Source: Reichenbachiella sp. (lineage in GTDB: Bacteria > Bacteroidota > Bacteroidia > Cytophagales > Cyclobacteriaceae). Taken from it: DNA of 64,000 bases. Below are positions 9,073 to 17,549 of this stretch, one piece after another. Position 1 is the stretch's first letter; each line of letters opens with the position of its first letter. A program made the position numbers and the translations under genes. The notes below the pieces were generated by a model that was not told where the DNA came from, ran no database searches, and saw only the letters and a list, made by a program, of their open reading frames with translations. The stretch covers positions 1,102,001-1,166,000 of the forward strand of contig NZ_JAWPMM010000001.1 in NCBI RefSeq assembly GCF_033344935.1. Reading direction: 5' to 3'.

Positions 9073-9159
9073 ATAGTATGCGTGCATACATCATATAAAA
9101 CACAGAAAGTCTGCTTAAAAAGCAGACTCCATATATTTTATAAAAGTTCAAAAGAAATA

Positions 9160-9351
9160 TTAAGCTAATACTTCTTTTTCGATCACTACTTTGCCTTTGT
9201 AGTACAATTTGCCTTCGTGCCAGTAGGCTCTATGAGGCAAATGAGCTTCACCAGTGGTAGCGCAAACTACATAGTTCTTAGCTTCTGCTTTGTAATGCGT
9301 TCTTCTCTTGTCTCTTCTCTGCTTCGAGGTTTTACGCTTTGGATGTGCCAT
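9160..9351 (-). CDS. rpmF: 50S ribosomal protein L32, cysteine-poor form
   Basis: 63 aa. The basic N-terminus [19 protein letters not shown] is diagnostic of L32. Zinc-ribbon L32 has four Cys; here only one remains ([20 protein letters not shown]), so this is a zinc-independent form. It follows DUF177 by 12 bp, the conserved DUF177-rpmF arrangement. Confidence 0.95.
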   Translation of the reverse strand: MAHPKRKTSKQRRDKRRTHYKAEAKNYVVCATTGEAHLPHRAYWHEGKLYYKGKVVIEKEVLA

Positions 9352-9363
9352 CTTTCTTTTATT

Positions 9364-9909
9364 TTATTTCTTTAAATCCTTAATATTTTTGAGCGCTGCC
9401 CATCTAGGGTCAATTGCTTCATTATCTTCTTTTTCGTCAGTCTCTTCATCTTCTGATGAATACACCAACGCTATTTCAAGCTCTTCATCGTCTTCTTCAT
9501 CTTGGAAATCCGGGTGAATTTTTTTCATCGGAACAGCTAGCGTCAAGTATTCGTAGATACTAGATGCTACATTGAGACTTTCTTGCGTATCAGGAATCAC
9601 TAATAGATCATCCTCGCTGTCATCGTATTCCTCACCGTATTTCACGATCAAGTTTTCTTCGATATTGATGGGGTAATCAAATGACTCAAGACTTCTGTCG
9701 CAAATCAGTTCAATCATCCCTTCAATTTTAAAATCCATTGAAATCAGTCGTTCTTTTTTATCCAGTATCACGGTACATTTTCCGTGGCCGGACTCAATTA
9801 CACTGTCTTCAACATTTTCAAAGAGCTTCTTATCAAACTCAAAATCAAACTCATGAACCCCTATTTTGAGTCCGTATATGTCGATTTTATATTGTCTGTC
9901 TGCTTTCAT
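9364..9909 (-). CDS. DUF177 (YceD-like) protein upstream of rpmF
   Basis: 181 aa, acidic. Recognised by position directly upstream of rpmF and by the family pattern: an N-terminal YKIDIYGLKIGVHEFDFE, a central ISMDFKIEGMIELICDRSL (the family's C-x-R segment), DYPINIEENLIVKYG, and an Asp/Glu-rich C-terminal half ending IDPRWAALKNIKD. DUF177 proteins are linked to 23S rRNA or large-subunit maturation in other organisms. The start lies within a small hairpin in the mRNA leader. Confidence 0.85.
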   Translation of the reverse strand: MKADRQYKIDIYGLKIGVHEFDFEFDKKLFENVEDSVIESGHGKCTVILDKKERLISMDFKIEGMIELICDRSLESFDYPINIEENLIVKYGEEYDDSEDDLLVIPDTQESLNVASSIYEYLTLAVPMKKIHPDFQDEEDDEELEIALVYSSEDEETDEKEDNEAIDPRWAALKNIKDLKK

Positions 9910-9930
9910 TTTTCCTTATATAGGAAATGA
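9906..9930 (-). promoter_or_regulatory. Leader hairpin covering the DUF177 ribosome-binding site
   Basis: In the minus-strand mRNA, TCATTTCCT can pair with AGGAAA..TGA across an ATATA loop, which would bury the AAGGA Shine-Dalgarno and the ATG at 9909. The core TTTCCT/AGGAAA inverted repeat is perfect. This could be translational control of the DUF177-rpmF mRNA or chance in an A/T-rich leader. Confidence 0.35.
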
Positions 9931-10020
9931 GTGCGCAAATTTAGATATATATTGTTAATAATTAAAATCTTATCCGGAAATTTGAAAGGAATTCATAAGG
10001 ACTAAGAAATACCAGATACC

Positions 10021-10641
10021 ATGCACAAGGCTCTTGATCAATTTACCCAAAAATTTGAACCTGAGTTGATTGACGAAATCAATCAATTGGGGCAATTGAA
10101 AAAGTATAAAACGGGTAAGGTGCTCATTGACTTTGCTAGCTATGTCAAAAATATCCCTTTGGTTTTATCAGGGGCTATCAAGGTAGTGAGAGAAGATGCT
10201 GAGGGGCGAGAACTATTTTTATATTTCTTGGGAGGCGGTGACACCTGTGCCATGAGTCTGACTTGCTGCATCAATCAGAAGAAAAGTGAAATAAAAGCTG
10301 TGGTAGAAGAAGATGCGGAAGTAATGATGATTCCTCTGCACTATATGGATGGTTGGATGAAGTATTCCTCTTGGAGACAATTTGTATTTAGTTCTTACAA
10401 TCAGCGATTTGAGGAAATGCTCAATGCCGTGGACTCTCTGGCTTTTATGAAATTGGATGAGCGATTAATGAATTATTTATTGGACTGCAAACAGAGTAGT
10501 GGAGACTTTTCTATTCATAAAACACACCAACAAATAGCCCAGGACTTGAATACTTCCCGTGTGGTGGTTAGTCGGTTGTTGAAGAAGTTGGTTGAGGAAG
10601 AAAGGATTGAATTGCATCGCAATAGGATCGAAATTCTGTAA
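10021..10641 (+). CDS. Crp/Fnr family transcriptional regulator
   Basis: 206 aa. Residues about 1-120 form a cyclic-nucleotide-binding-like jelly roll (GAIKVVREDAEGRELFLYFLGGGDTC). A winged HTH follows at about 160-200 (THQQIAQDLNTSRVVVSRLLKKL). The sensor part has a DTCAMSLTCCIN stretch with three Cys, seen in Bacteroidota Crp proteins next to sulfur or SulP genes; a redox role is possible but inferred. It lies 68 bp upstream of the SulP gene on the same strand and may control it. Confidence 0.85.
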   Translation: MHKALDQFTQKFEPELIDEINQLGQLKKYKTGKVLIDFASYVKNIPLVLSGAIKVVREDAEGRELFLYFLGGGDTCAMSLTCCINQKKSEIKAVVEEDAEVMMIPLHYMDGWMKYSSWRQFVFSSYNQRFEEMLNAVDSLAFMKLDERLMNYLLDCKQSSGDFSIHKTHQQIAQDLNTSRVVVSRLLKKLVEEERIELHRNRIEIL

Positions 10642-10709
10642 GGGTAACAATGGTTACATTTAGAAATCCTTTGATCTATTACATTTGCCTCTGTTAACCC
10701 AACTATGAA

Positions 10710-12410
10710 ATGAAGAGTATTTTCCCCATCATTGATTCACTAAATTCTTATTCGAGCGAATGGCTGAAAAATGACTTATTCGCAGGATTGGTAGTAGGGG
10801 TCATGCTGATTCCGCAAGGAATGGCTTATGCTATGATTGCGGGATTGCCTCCTATCTATGGATTATACACGGCCATTATTCCTACTATTGTTTACGCACT
10901 CATTGGCTCATCGAGACATGTGTCTGTAGGGCCTGTAGCTATGGACTCATTGATTTTGGTAGCAGGTGCCAGTGCTTTTGCAACTGAAGGTACGATGGAT
11001 TACATAATAGTTGTTGCTGCGCTGACACTGCTTATCGGTGCTATACAAATGGGTATGGGAGTTTTAAAACTTGGCTTTATAGCCAACTTTCTATCGAAGC
11101 CGGTTATCCTAGGATTCACTTTTGCGGCAGCAGTGATTATTTCTATCAAACAGTTGAAGTATCTATTGGGCATCCAGCTGGTAAATGTTGATGGGATTTT
11201 TGATGAATTCTTGTTTTATATATTGAACCTGGATCAGGTGCATTTACCAACTCTATGGATTGCCCTGGGGAGCCTTTTTTTATTGGTTGTGGGTAAGAAA
11301 TTGATTTCGAAATTTCCTGCGAGTTTGCTTGTTGTACTTGTTGGCATGGGAATCTCCTATCTTTTTCAGCTGGATAATGTCGGAGTTAGTTTGGTGGGAT
11401 ATATGCCGAGTGGGCTACCAGAATTTTCTATTCCAGAAATTGAGAGTTTGCCTTGGAGTGAATTTTTGCCTTTGGCAGTTACATTGGCTTTGATGGGCTT
11501 TGTTGAATTATATTCTATAGGCCAACGGCTTCAGTCTAAGCATAAGGCAGAATATGAGATTAATGCCAATCAAGAACTCGTTGGTTTAGGGATGGCTAAT
11601 GTGATTGGATCATTTTTCAGAACTTTTCCAGCGACAGCTAGTTTTAGTCGATCAGCAGTCAACGAATCATCTGGTGCTAAAACTACCATAGCTTCGATGA
11701 TTGCTGCTTTAATTGTGATCCTGGCCCTATTGTTTTTAATGCCCGTTTTTCAATACTTACCCCATGCGGTGTTAGGCGCAATCATTTTTATAGCAGTTCT
11801 TGGTCTGATTGATATCAAACTTGCCAAAAGTTTATGGAATACCGATCGATATGATTTTGTGATGCTTCTTTCTTCATTTTTAGGAACACTTATTTTGGGT
11901 ATCGAGTGGGGTATTGGTTTTGGCATCTTAATTTCTCTATTGGTACTTATCTACAAAACCTCTGCCCCTCATATGGCCGTGCTGGGTCGTGTGTCAGGTA
12001 CTAATTTTTTCAGAAACCTGGATCGTTTTGATGAAGCTATTGATGAGCCAAGTGTAAGTATTTTGAGGTTTGATGCAAGATTGTTTTTTGCCAACGTGGG
12101 TTCGTTGAAATCGAAAGTAGAAAGATTAGTCAAGGAGAAACCAACAATGAAAAAATTCATTTTGGATAGTCAAAGTATTATTGATATCGATTCAAGTGGC
12201 ATAGACGGTGTCGAAGATATAGTGAATCTGCTTGATGAACGTGGTATTGAATTTCATATGGTAAGTATCATTGGCCCGGTGAGGGATAAACTGTTCAAAA
12301 CGGGATTGATTGATAAGGTAGGAAGAGAGAATATTCATGATTGTATTGAAGATGCATTATCAGATCAGGTTGATAAACCTAAGTTGGTTTATCAAACGAA
12401 TGTGAAGTAG
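10710..12410 (+). CDS. SulP family anion transporter with STAS domain
   Basis: 566 aa. It is an inner-membrane anion permease (sulfate, bicarbonate or similar). The N-terminal signature region reads LIPQGMAYAMIAGLPPIYGLY, a dozen or so hydrophobic segments follow, FPATASFSRSAVNESSGAKT lies near 310, and a cytoplasmic STAS domain covers about 440-550 (ILRFDARLFFANVG... DSQSIIDIDSSGIDG). The start is ATG 10710; an ATG 5 bp earlier opens only a three-codon frame. The substrate cannot be assigned from sequence. The Crp gene just upstream is the probable regulator. Confidence 0.92.
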   Translation: MKSIFPIIDSLNSYSSEWLKNDLFAGLVVGVMLIPQGMAYAMIAGLPPIYGLYTAIIPTIVYALIGSSRHVSVGPVAMDSLILVAGASAFATEGTMDYIIVVAALTLLIGAIQMGMGVLKLGFIANFLSKPVILGFTFAAAVIISIKQLKYLLGIQLVNVDGIFDEFLFYILNLDQVHLPTLWIALGSLFLLVVGKKLISKFPASLLVVLVGMGISYLFQLDNVGVSLVGYMPSGLPEFSIPEIESLPWSEFLPLAVTLALMGFVELYSIGQRLQSKHKAEYEINANQELVGLGMANVIGSFFRTFPATASFSRSAVNESSGAKTTIASMIAALIVILALLFLMPVFQYLPHAVLGAIIFIAVLGLIDIKLAKSLWNTDRYDFVMLLSSFLGTLILGIEWGIGFGILISLLVLIYKTSAPHMAVLGRVSGTNFFRNLDRFDEAIDEPSVSILRFDARLFFANVGSLKSKVERLVKEKPTMKKFILDSQSIIDIDSSGIDGVEDIVNLLDERGIEFHMVSIIGPVRDKLFKTGLIDKVGRENIHDCIEDALSDQVDKPKLVYQTNVK

Positions 12411-12555
12411 GTACTGATTTTATTAAACTTCAAATGCATCCTTTACAAATTGAGCACTAGTAATAATCATTTCTGAATGTTTGGGCACATTTCTTGTTTA
12501 TCTGGATGGAGTGATATTTATTTTGTCTGATTTAGAAACATTAATTCATACTTAT

Positions 12556-13074
12556 ATGAAGTACTTAATGATCTTAGTTGTAATCCTTGGCAGTGTTCAA
12601 GTGACTGCGGCGCAATCCAGAGCTGAAAAGAAACAGAAAAAAAAGGAACTCAGAGCCGAGTCTTTCCAGGAATTAAAAGAATTTTTTGAGGGAAGAAATT
12701 TTCGCTTTGTTGCTGACTGGGCAGACACCCAAAAGGGCAGACGCATTAACCTGATGAGCAACCCTAATTCATATATTCAAAAAGGTGATACAATAAACGC
12801 CAATTTACCATACTTCGGAGTGGCTCAGGTGGCGACTATGAGTGGAGATGTTGGGATTAATGTTGAAAACATGCTTTTGGAAGGAGAAAGCATAAAATAT
12901 AATGAGAAGAAATTTAGATTAGTTTATAGTTTCAAAGTCAATTCTACAAGAGGCGAGATGCTCAGTTGCGTTTTTACTATTCAGGCTAATAAATCAGCTA
13001 CACTATCTGTGAGAAGTACCCAGAGAAACATGATCTCTTATTCTGGGAAAGTTAGTCATCTAGAATCGGATTAG
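12556..13074 (+). CDS. Secreted DUF4251-like protein
   Basis: 172 aa from ATG 12556, which gives a signal peptide (MKYLMILVVILGSVQVTAAQ). A TTG-initiated longer frame from 12481 has no conserved character and was not chosen. The mature protein has a basic coil (RAEKKQKKKELRAES), then FEGRNFRFVADWADTQKGRRINL and strands resembling the DUF4251 family of Bacteroidota periplasmic proteins. Function unknown. It stands alone, with 145 bp upstream of it. Confidence 0.6.
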   Translation: MKYLMILVVILGSVQVTAAQSRAEKKQKKKELRAESFQELKEFFEGRNFRFVADWADTQKGRRINLMSNPNSYIQKGDTINANLPYFGVAQVATMSGDVGINVENMLLEGESIKYNEKKFRLVYSFKVNSTRGEMLSCVFTIQANKSATLSVRSTQRNMISYSGKVSHLESD

Positions 13075-13282
13075 ATACAGTACTATTTTATCAATAGGTG
13101 CTCTTGAAATTAAATAAAGCAATAAAAAATTGTATTATTTTGATATAAGTCGATTTCCTGTCGAATAATTTTCCTCATTCATCGATTGCATTCTGATCAT
13201 GTGACAAAAAATGGTCTGATTTGTATTGTTAGCTAGTTAAGCGTTTTGAGAACACGATACTGAACTATCAAACAAATAAAAG

Positions 13283-13741
13283 ATGAAAACCTTAACCACA
13301 TTTGTTGTAATCTGCTTGATCTGCGTTTTAAACGTCCAGGGGCAGTTTTATTCAGGCAAGTTCAAAAGTGAACCTGCCCTTGAAGACTTCGATCATTTTG
13401 TGGTTCATCAACATCCACATCATCATAAATATGGTGGCACATTAGATGTGAGGGCATTTGTAAAATCCGGAGAGCTGTGGAGAAGTACAGCAGAGCCAGT
13501 AGAGGGCGAGGTGGCAGAAGAGTTCATCAAGAAATTTGGCGGAGATCTGGATATTTTATCTGTCTACGAATTAGATATTGAATTAGATGGAGAGGTTTGG
13601 GAGTTTTTTATGCTCGGATACGAAAATCAAGACAAGCACGCCAGTTTTTTAGTAGTAGAAGAAATATTTGACAATATATATGACAGTGAGCCTGTGGAAG
13701 TGCATACTTTCAATTGGGATCGAATCACTGCAAAGAGATAG
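13283..13741 (+). CDS. Secreted hypothetical protein with His-rich segment
   Basis: 152 aa with signal peptide MKTLTTFVVICLICVLNVQG. The mature N-terminus contains HQHPHHHKYGG (about 45-55), a cluster of six His in 11 residues that could bind metal. The rest is acidic with beta-strand character (LSVYELDIELDGEVWEFFML). The family was not recognised. A 208-bp gap precedes it, in which I see no gene. Confidence 0.55.
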   Translation: MKTLTTFVVICLICVLNVQGQFYSGKFKSEPALEDFDHFVVHQHPHHHKYGGTLDVRAFVKSGELWRSTAEPVEGEVAEEFIKKFGGDLDILSVYELDIELDGEVWEFFMLGYENQDKHASFLVVEEIFDNIYDSEPVEVHTFNWDRITAKR

Positions 13742-13754
13742 CTGATTTTGGAAT

Positions 13755-14219
13755 TTAGTGGATTAATGCTTCGTGTTTGACGGCACACTTGCAAGAATTT
13801 GCAATGAAGCACATTTGATTGGCCTTGTGGTGTAGCTGCAAGGCCAATTCTTTTTTAGAGAGATCAGTAATCGTGACTGCCGGACGAAGAATGACTTCAG
13901 TGAACGCTCCGCTTCCATCAGAATATTCGACCATCGTCCCCTGGGCAAAATCTTGATAGTCTGTGACTACAATACCTTCTGTTGAACAGAGATGCAAATA
14001 CCATAGCATATGACAGCTACTTAAGGAAAACAAAAACAACTCTTCTGGATTGTACTTGGAGGGGTCACCCATAAATGCTGGATCAGACGAGCCTTCTATT
14101 AGTGGCTTGCCTTCAACTTGTACGGTGTAGGATCTGTCATAGGCTTTATAGTTTTTTGTTCCGTTACCTAAGTTTCCAGTCCAAATCAGTTGGCTATTAT
14201 AATGATGTTCCTTAGTCAT
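13755..14219 (-). CDS. OsmC/Ohr family protein
   Basis: 154 aa. OsmC-family proteins reduce organic hydroperoxides with paired cysteines. The peroxidatic-type Cys69 lies in FSLSSCHMLWYL, and further Cys (137, 143, 145) lie in NQMCFIANSCKC near the C-terminus. The opening NSQLIWTGNLGNGT and the YNPEELFLFSL segment before the first Cys fit the YhfA-like OsmC subgroup. It is convergent with the His-rich gene and follows the AGCS gene's terminator. Confidence 0.85.
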   Translation of the reverse strand: MTKEHHYNSQLIWTGNLGNGTKNYKAYDRSYTVQVEGKPLIEGSSDPAFMGDPSKYNPEELFLFSLSSCHMLWYLHLCSTEGIVVTDYQDFAQGTMVEYSDGSGAFTEVILRPAVTITDLSKKELALQLHHKANQMCFIANSCKCAVKHEALIH

Positions 14220-14234
14220 GACTTATAGTTAGGT

Positions 14235-14267
14235 ATAAAAAAAGCCCTATGATCTATCATAGGGCTT
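14235..14267 (-). terminator. Intrinsic terminator of the AGCS gene
   Basis: A perfect 12-bp stem, AAGCCCTATGAT / ATCATAGGGCTT (14242-14253, 14256-14267), is followed on the minus strand by a run of seven T. Confidence 0.92.
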
Positions 14268-14273
14268 GATATT

Positions 14274-15950
14274 TTATTCTGGCGTTTTTTCGTCTGGATA
14301 TTCTTTTTTGAAATTGACCCAGAACTCATCAAGTGTTGATTTCATATCTTTTCTTAAGTAAATCAACCCAAACAAATTAGGTAGAGTCATTACTGCTATG
14401 GTAATAGCTGAGAGTGTCCAAATGATAGTGGTATCAGTAAATGCGGCAAAAAAGAAGGCAACCACATATACCATTCTATAGTACTTTACAGATCCGCTTC
14501 CCCATAGGAAAGTCATCGCTCTATCACCATAGTAAGACCATGAGATGGCCGTACTAAAAGCAAATAATAGTAGACCAATAGATACAATGTACTGACCCCA
14601 ATCCCCAAAAAATCCTCTGGTGAAAGCAATGGTGGTAAGCGGAGCACTATGCACAAGAGATTTTCCCGAAAAGGTTACATTTAGATCACTGGGTTTTCCA
14701 TTTTGAATATTAACTGTACCTGAAAATGGCTCGCCGTCTTTAAAAATGTTTACTTCTTCAGCTAATGATCTCGCATGAATTATAGCAATATCATTTTGAA
14801 TGCTTCCATTGTTCACTTCTAAATTCCCTGAGAACTCTGGTAGAGGTGCTTCACCTGAAATGTGACCGAAAAGCTGTGTTTTGCCTGAATCTGTTTGATC
14901 GGTATAGTCCGAGCCTACAATAATGCTCATGTCGGAAACTTGAAAGTCATTCACATGCTTCTCATTCCAAACGCCTGAAGAAAGCAGAACGAGACCAGTT
15001 ACCGTACAAATAACAATAGTGTCAATGAAAGGTTCTAAAATAGCCACCATACCTTCAGACACTGGCTCATGTCCTTTCGCAGAGGCGTGAGCGATAGGCG
15101 CACTACCTTGACCAGCTTCGTTTGAGAACAGTCCGCGGTTTACTCCTCTATTGAAGGCAAATGCAATAGATGCTCCTAGAAATCCGCCTGATGCTGCAGA
15201 TCCTGTAAACAGGTCAGCAAAGATTGAAACGAAGGATGACCCTACGTTTCCTATATTATAAAAGATTACTGCAAAAGCACCAATGAAATAGATTAGTGCC
15301 ATACCTGGGACCAATTTTTCTGTTACAGCCGCAATTCTTTTGATACCACCGATTATAACGATAGCTAAGAGGAAGGCCAGAACGCCTCCAGTGACCATGT
15401 GATCTATTCCAAACGTAGCATTGAGTGAATTTGAAATACTGTTTACCTGAGGTAAACTACCTGTGCCAAAAGAGGAAAGAACGGTGGCTACTGCAAAAGC
15501 TGCCGCTAGCCATTTCATATTCATTTTGTTTTTCATGAAATACATGGGGCCTCCGGCCATGGTTCCATCTTCGGTTTTTTCTCTGTACTTATGCGAAAGA
15601 GTCACCTCTACAAATTTGGTACACATACCTACTGCAGCAGTCATCAACATCCAAAAGAGGGCAGCAGGACCACCAATGTGAATGGCTAACGCCACACCAG
15701 CGATGTTTCCGGTACCTACTGTACCAGACAACGCTGTAGCGAGTGCTTGAAAATGGGAGGTATCCCCTTCATCATCCGACTTATCAAATTTGCCTTTTAC
15801 TACTTTCAGAGCAAAACCAAAATACCTGACTTGTGGGAATTTCAAATAAATGGTAAAGAAAAGCCCGGTGCCAAGTAGAGCATATGGGAACCAAAAGGCA
15901 CTTCCAATAAAACTATCAATGAGAAGTAAGAAATCGTTGAGTTGCTGCAT
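14274..15950 (-). CDS. AGCS-family sodium:alanine/glycine symporter with large extracytoplasmic insertion
   Basis: 558 aa versus about 450-490 for most AGCS members. Signature stretches are [18 protein letters not shown] (about 72-90), FKFP-type loop [12 protein letters not shown] and [20 protein letters not shown] (about 265-285). Between two membrane segments lies an extra roughly 100-residue polar block (about 335-435: [15 protein letters not shown] to [14 protein letters not shown]), probably an extracytoplasmic domain rich in beta strands. Sodium-driven uptake of Ala/Gly is inferred from the family. Confidence 0.9.
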   Translation of the reverse strand: MQQLNDFLLLIDSFIGSAFWFPYALLGTGLFFTIYLKFPQVRYFGFALKVVKGKFDKSDDEGDTSHFQALATALSGTVGTGNIAGVALAIHIGGPAALFWMLMTAAVGMCTKFVEVTLSHKYREKTEDGTMAGGPMYFMKNKMNMKWLAAAFAVATVLSSFGTGSLPQVNSISNSLNATFGIDHMVTGGVLAFLLAIVIIGGIKRIAAVTEKLVPGMALIYFIGAFAVIFYNIGNVGSSFVSIFADLFTGSAASGGFLGASIAFAFNRGVNRGLFSNEAGQGSAPIAHASAKGHEPVSEGMVAILEPFIDTIVICTVTGLVLLSSGVWNEKHVNDFQVSDMSIIVGSDYTDQTDSGKTQLFGHISGEAPLPEFSGNLEVNNGSIQNDIAIIHARSLAEEVNIFKDGEPFSGTVNIQNGKPSDLNVTFSGKSLVHSAPLTTIAFTRGFFGDWGQYIVSIGLLLFAFSTAISWSYYGDRAMTFLWGSGSVKYYRMVYVVAFFFAAFTDTTIIWTLSAITIAVMTLPNLFGLIYLRKDMKSTLDEFWVNFKKEYPDEKTPE

Positions 15951-16187
15951 AAGCCGGGGTTAATTATTTTTTGTTTAGTTGTGACCGACAAAAATATAAA
16001 AACTGATAAGGAATAAAACGGAGTAGGGATTTATTATACCAATGGTGACTATGAGCAATTCTGCCCTTATGTGCAAGCTGAGTTTATTTGGTCCAAATGT
16101 CTTTATCAGTCAATTAGATGTAGTAACTGTAGATGCGGTAATGGTTTTCACAGTTGAGGGCTTTATTCTATCAAAAGAACTCATACC

Positions 16188-16295
16188 ATGTCTTTTCAAG
16201 ATTATTTGTATTTAATATTGGTCGCATCCATTTGCTTGGGACTGATTATGTTCTTTGCTCCCGTGGGTCAATCTGACGAACAATCTGAAAGATAA
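16188..16295 (+). CDS. Candidate 35-aa single-span membrane protein
   Basis: ATG 16188 opens a 35-codon frame: MSFQDYLYLILVASICLGL, continuing to APVGQSDEQSER. One hydrophobic helix of about 20 residues is flanked by a short N-terminus and a charged C-terminal tail, the build of a bacterial microprotein. It lies in the 590-bp gap between the divergent AGCS gene and the LuxR-type gene, where no longer gene exists. No family recognised; the hydrophobic pattern is the only support. Confidence 0.4.
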   Translation: MSFQDYLYLILVASICLGLIMFFAPVGQSDEQSER

Positions 16296-16300
16296 AAGCA

Positions 16301-16333
16301 AAAAAATACCTCCTAACTGTATAGTTAGGAGGT
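16301..16333 (-). terminator. Hairpin terminator, T-run on the minus strand
   Basis: An 11-bp stem ACCTCCTAACT / AGTTAGGAGGT (16308-16318, 16323-16333) has a 4-nt loop. On the minus strand it is followed by seven consecutive T, so it should end transcription coming from the LuxR-type gene. It also lies just after the microprotein stop on the plus strand, where the T-run is poor. Confidence 0.8.
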
Positions 16334-16371
16334 TCTCACTAGCTCCACCTGTAACTTTAAGAGCCACTAAA

Positions 16372-16470
16372 TCAATTTCTACTCACCTCTTTGAACGTCA
16401 TACAAGTATTGTGATGGTGAGCAGATAAAGAAGGATTGAAAATACCAGCTTTAAGACTTTCATGCTTCAT
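16372..16470 (-). CDS. Candidate 32-aa small protein
   Basis: ATG at 16470 opens a 32-codon frame (MKHESLKAGIFNPSLSA, then HHHNTCMTFKEVSRN) ending at 16372, between the LuxR-type gene and the minus-strand terminator. The HHHNTC segment could be a metal or redox site. It is not hydrophobic. The frame may be real or chance; position in front of a good terminator is the main support. Confidence 0.3.
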   Translation of the reverse strand: MKHESLKAGIFNPSLSAHHHNTCMTFKEVSRN

Positions 16471-16540
16471 ATTATTTTGCTTAAGTAATATTAATCATTG
16501 GGTTAGGTCTATGGAATACCTAGTAGTAGGTATATTCAGC

Positions 16541-16759
16541 TCATTTTTTACCTGAATACCGGAAACCTTCAATCATTCCCTCTTGAATGGCATATTTTGT
16601 TAGCCCGATCAAAGACGTGGTTTGAAGTTTTTTGCCAATGTGTTTTCTATGAGTGTCTACTGTTCTCACACTTATTTTCAGTTTTGTAGCTATTTCTTGT
16701 GATGATAGTTCCTTGACAATCAGCGCTAGAATTTCTTGTTCTCGTTCAGATAATTTCAT
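16541..16759 (-). CDS. Stand-alone LuxR/NarL-type DNA-binding domain
   Basis: 72 aa that is almost nothing but a GerE/LuxR HTH: LSEREQEILALIVKELSSQEI, then TVDTHRKHIGKKL and LIGLTKYAIQEG. It lacks any receiver domain, and only 96 bp separate its start from the next region, so no REC fragment lies upstream. It closely resembles the HTH of the response regulator at 18107-18760, suggesting descent from such a regulator. It could act as a constitutive binder or a competitor at the same operators. Confidence 0.75.
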   Translation of the reverse strand: MKLSEREQEILALIVKELSSQEIATKLKISVRTVDTHRKHIGKKLQTTSLIGLTKYAIQEGMIEGFRYSGKK

Positions 16760-16893
16760 TAACAGGAAAGCTTATAGACAATCAAATATTGACAGATTAA
16801 GAGTTTGATTCAATCCGTATTGATAGGGATATTTAAGTCCGAGGTTTTATTGTCTTGGTAAAACATCTTTTCGTTTTAGATTTACTTGAACAT

Positions 16894-17481
16894 ATGGATG
16901 CGAAGTCACATTTAAAACAAAAGGTCAATCAATTCTCTGTTCTTTCTGAAGAGGAGTGGCTTGATTTTTCATCAAGATGGAAGTCACTGACCATAAAAAA
17001 GGGAGACTTTATTATTCAGGCCGGTCAAACAGAAAAGTATTTCTACTTTGTTCATACCGGTGTGCTCAGGGCGTTTATGATTAATAATGGCATAGATGTG
17101 AGCGTAGGCTTCACCTATGATGGTGATTTTTCTGGTGCCTATGATTCCTTTCTTGAACAGCGTCCAGCGGACTGGAGTATGCAAGCTACGACAGATGCAG
17201 AGTTGCTAAGAATTGGCTATTCAGATCTGATGAATATGTTTGATTTGTATAAATCTGTAGAGCGATGGGGGAGAATTTTTAATGCTCAAATGCTTATAGG
17301 CATTGGCAGAAGGCAGGTAGAAGTAAGAAGTTTCTCAGCAGAGCAGCGTTTTGACCGTTTGTTCGAACAGAGCCCTCATATATTTCAATTAGTTTCTCAA
17401 AAGCATCTAGCTTCTTATGTGGGTATGACTCCGGAGACGTTTAGTCGAATGAGAAAGCAAAAATTGGATAAAAAGGATTGA
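16894..17481 (+). CDS. Crp/Fnr family regulator (cyclic nucleotide-binding domain)
   Basis: 195 aa from ATG 16894; an upstream TTG at 16855 would extend it by 13 residues without conserved features. The jelly-roll domain shows KKGDFIIQAGQTEKYFYFVHTGVLRAFM. The C-terminal helix-turn-helix reads VSQKHLASYVGMTPETFSRMRKQ. This is the common Bacteroidota 'cyclic nucleotide-binding domain' regulator whose ligand is usually unknown. The DinB gene follows 68 bp later on the same strand and may be a target. Confidence 0.8.
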   Translation: MDAKSHLKQKVNQFSVLSEEEWLDFSSRWKSLTIKKGDFIIQAGQTEKYFYFVHTGVLRAFMINNGIDVSVGFTYDGDFSGAYDSFLEQRPADWSMQATTDAELLRIGYSDLMNMFDLYKSVERWGRIFNAQMLIGIGRRQVEVRSFSAEQRFDRLFEQSPHIFQLVSQKHLASYVGMTPETFSRMRKQKLDKKD

Positions 17482-17549
17482 TCTGACTTTCTTGATATAG
17501 ATCAATTTTTCCATTCAAAGGACTGGCTACTTTTACCAAAAAAAGCGAT

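Noticed and set aside
8965-9159. A missing or hidden plsX between rpmF and fabH
   Set aside because: The gap is only 195 bp, with no coding sequence; the order DUF177-rpmF-fabH without plsX appears normal for many Bacteroidota.
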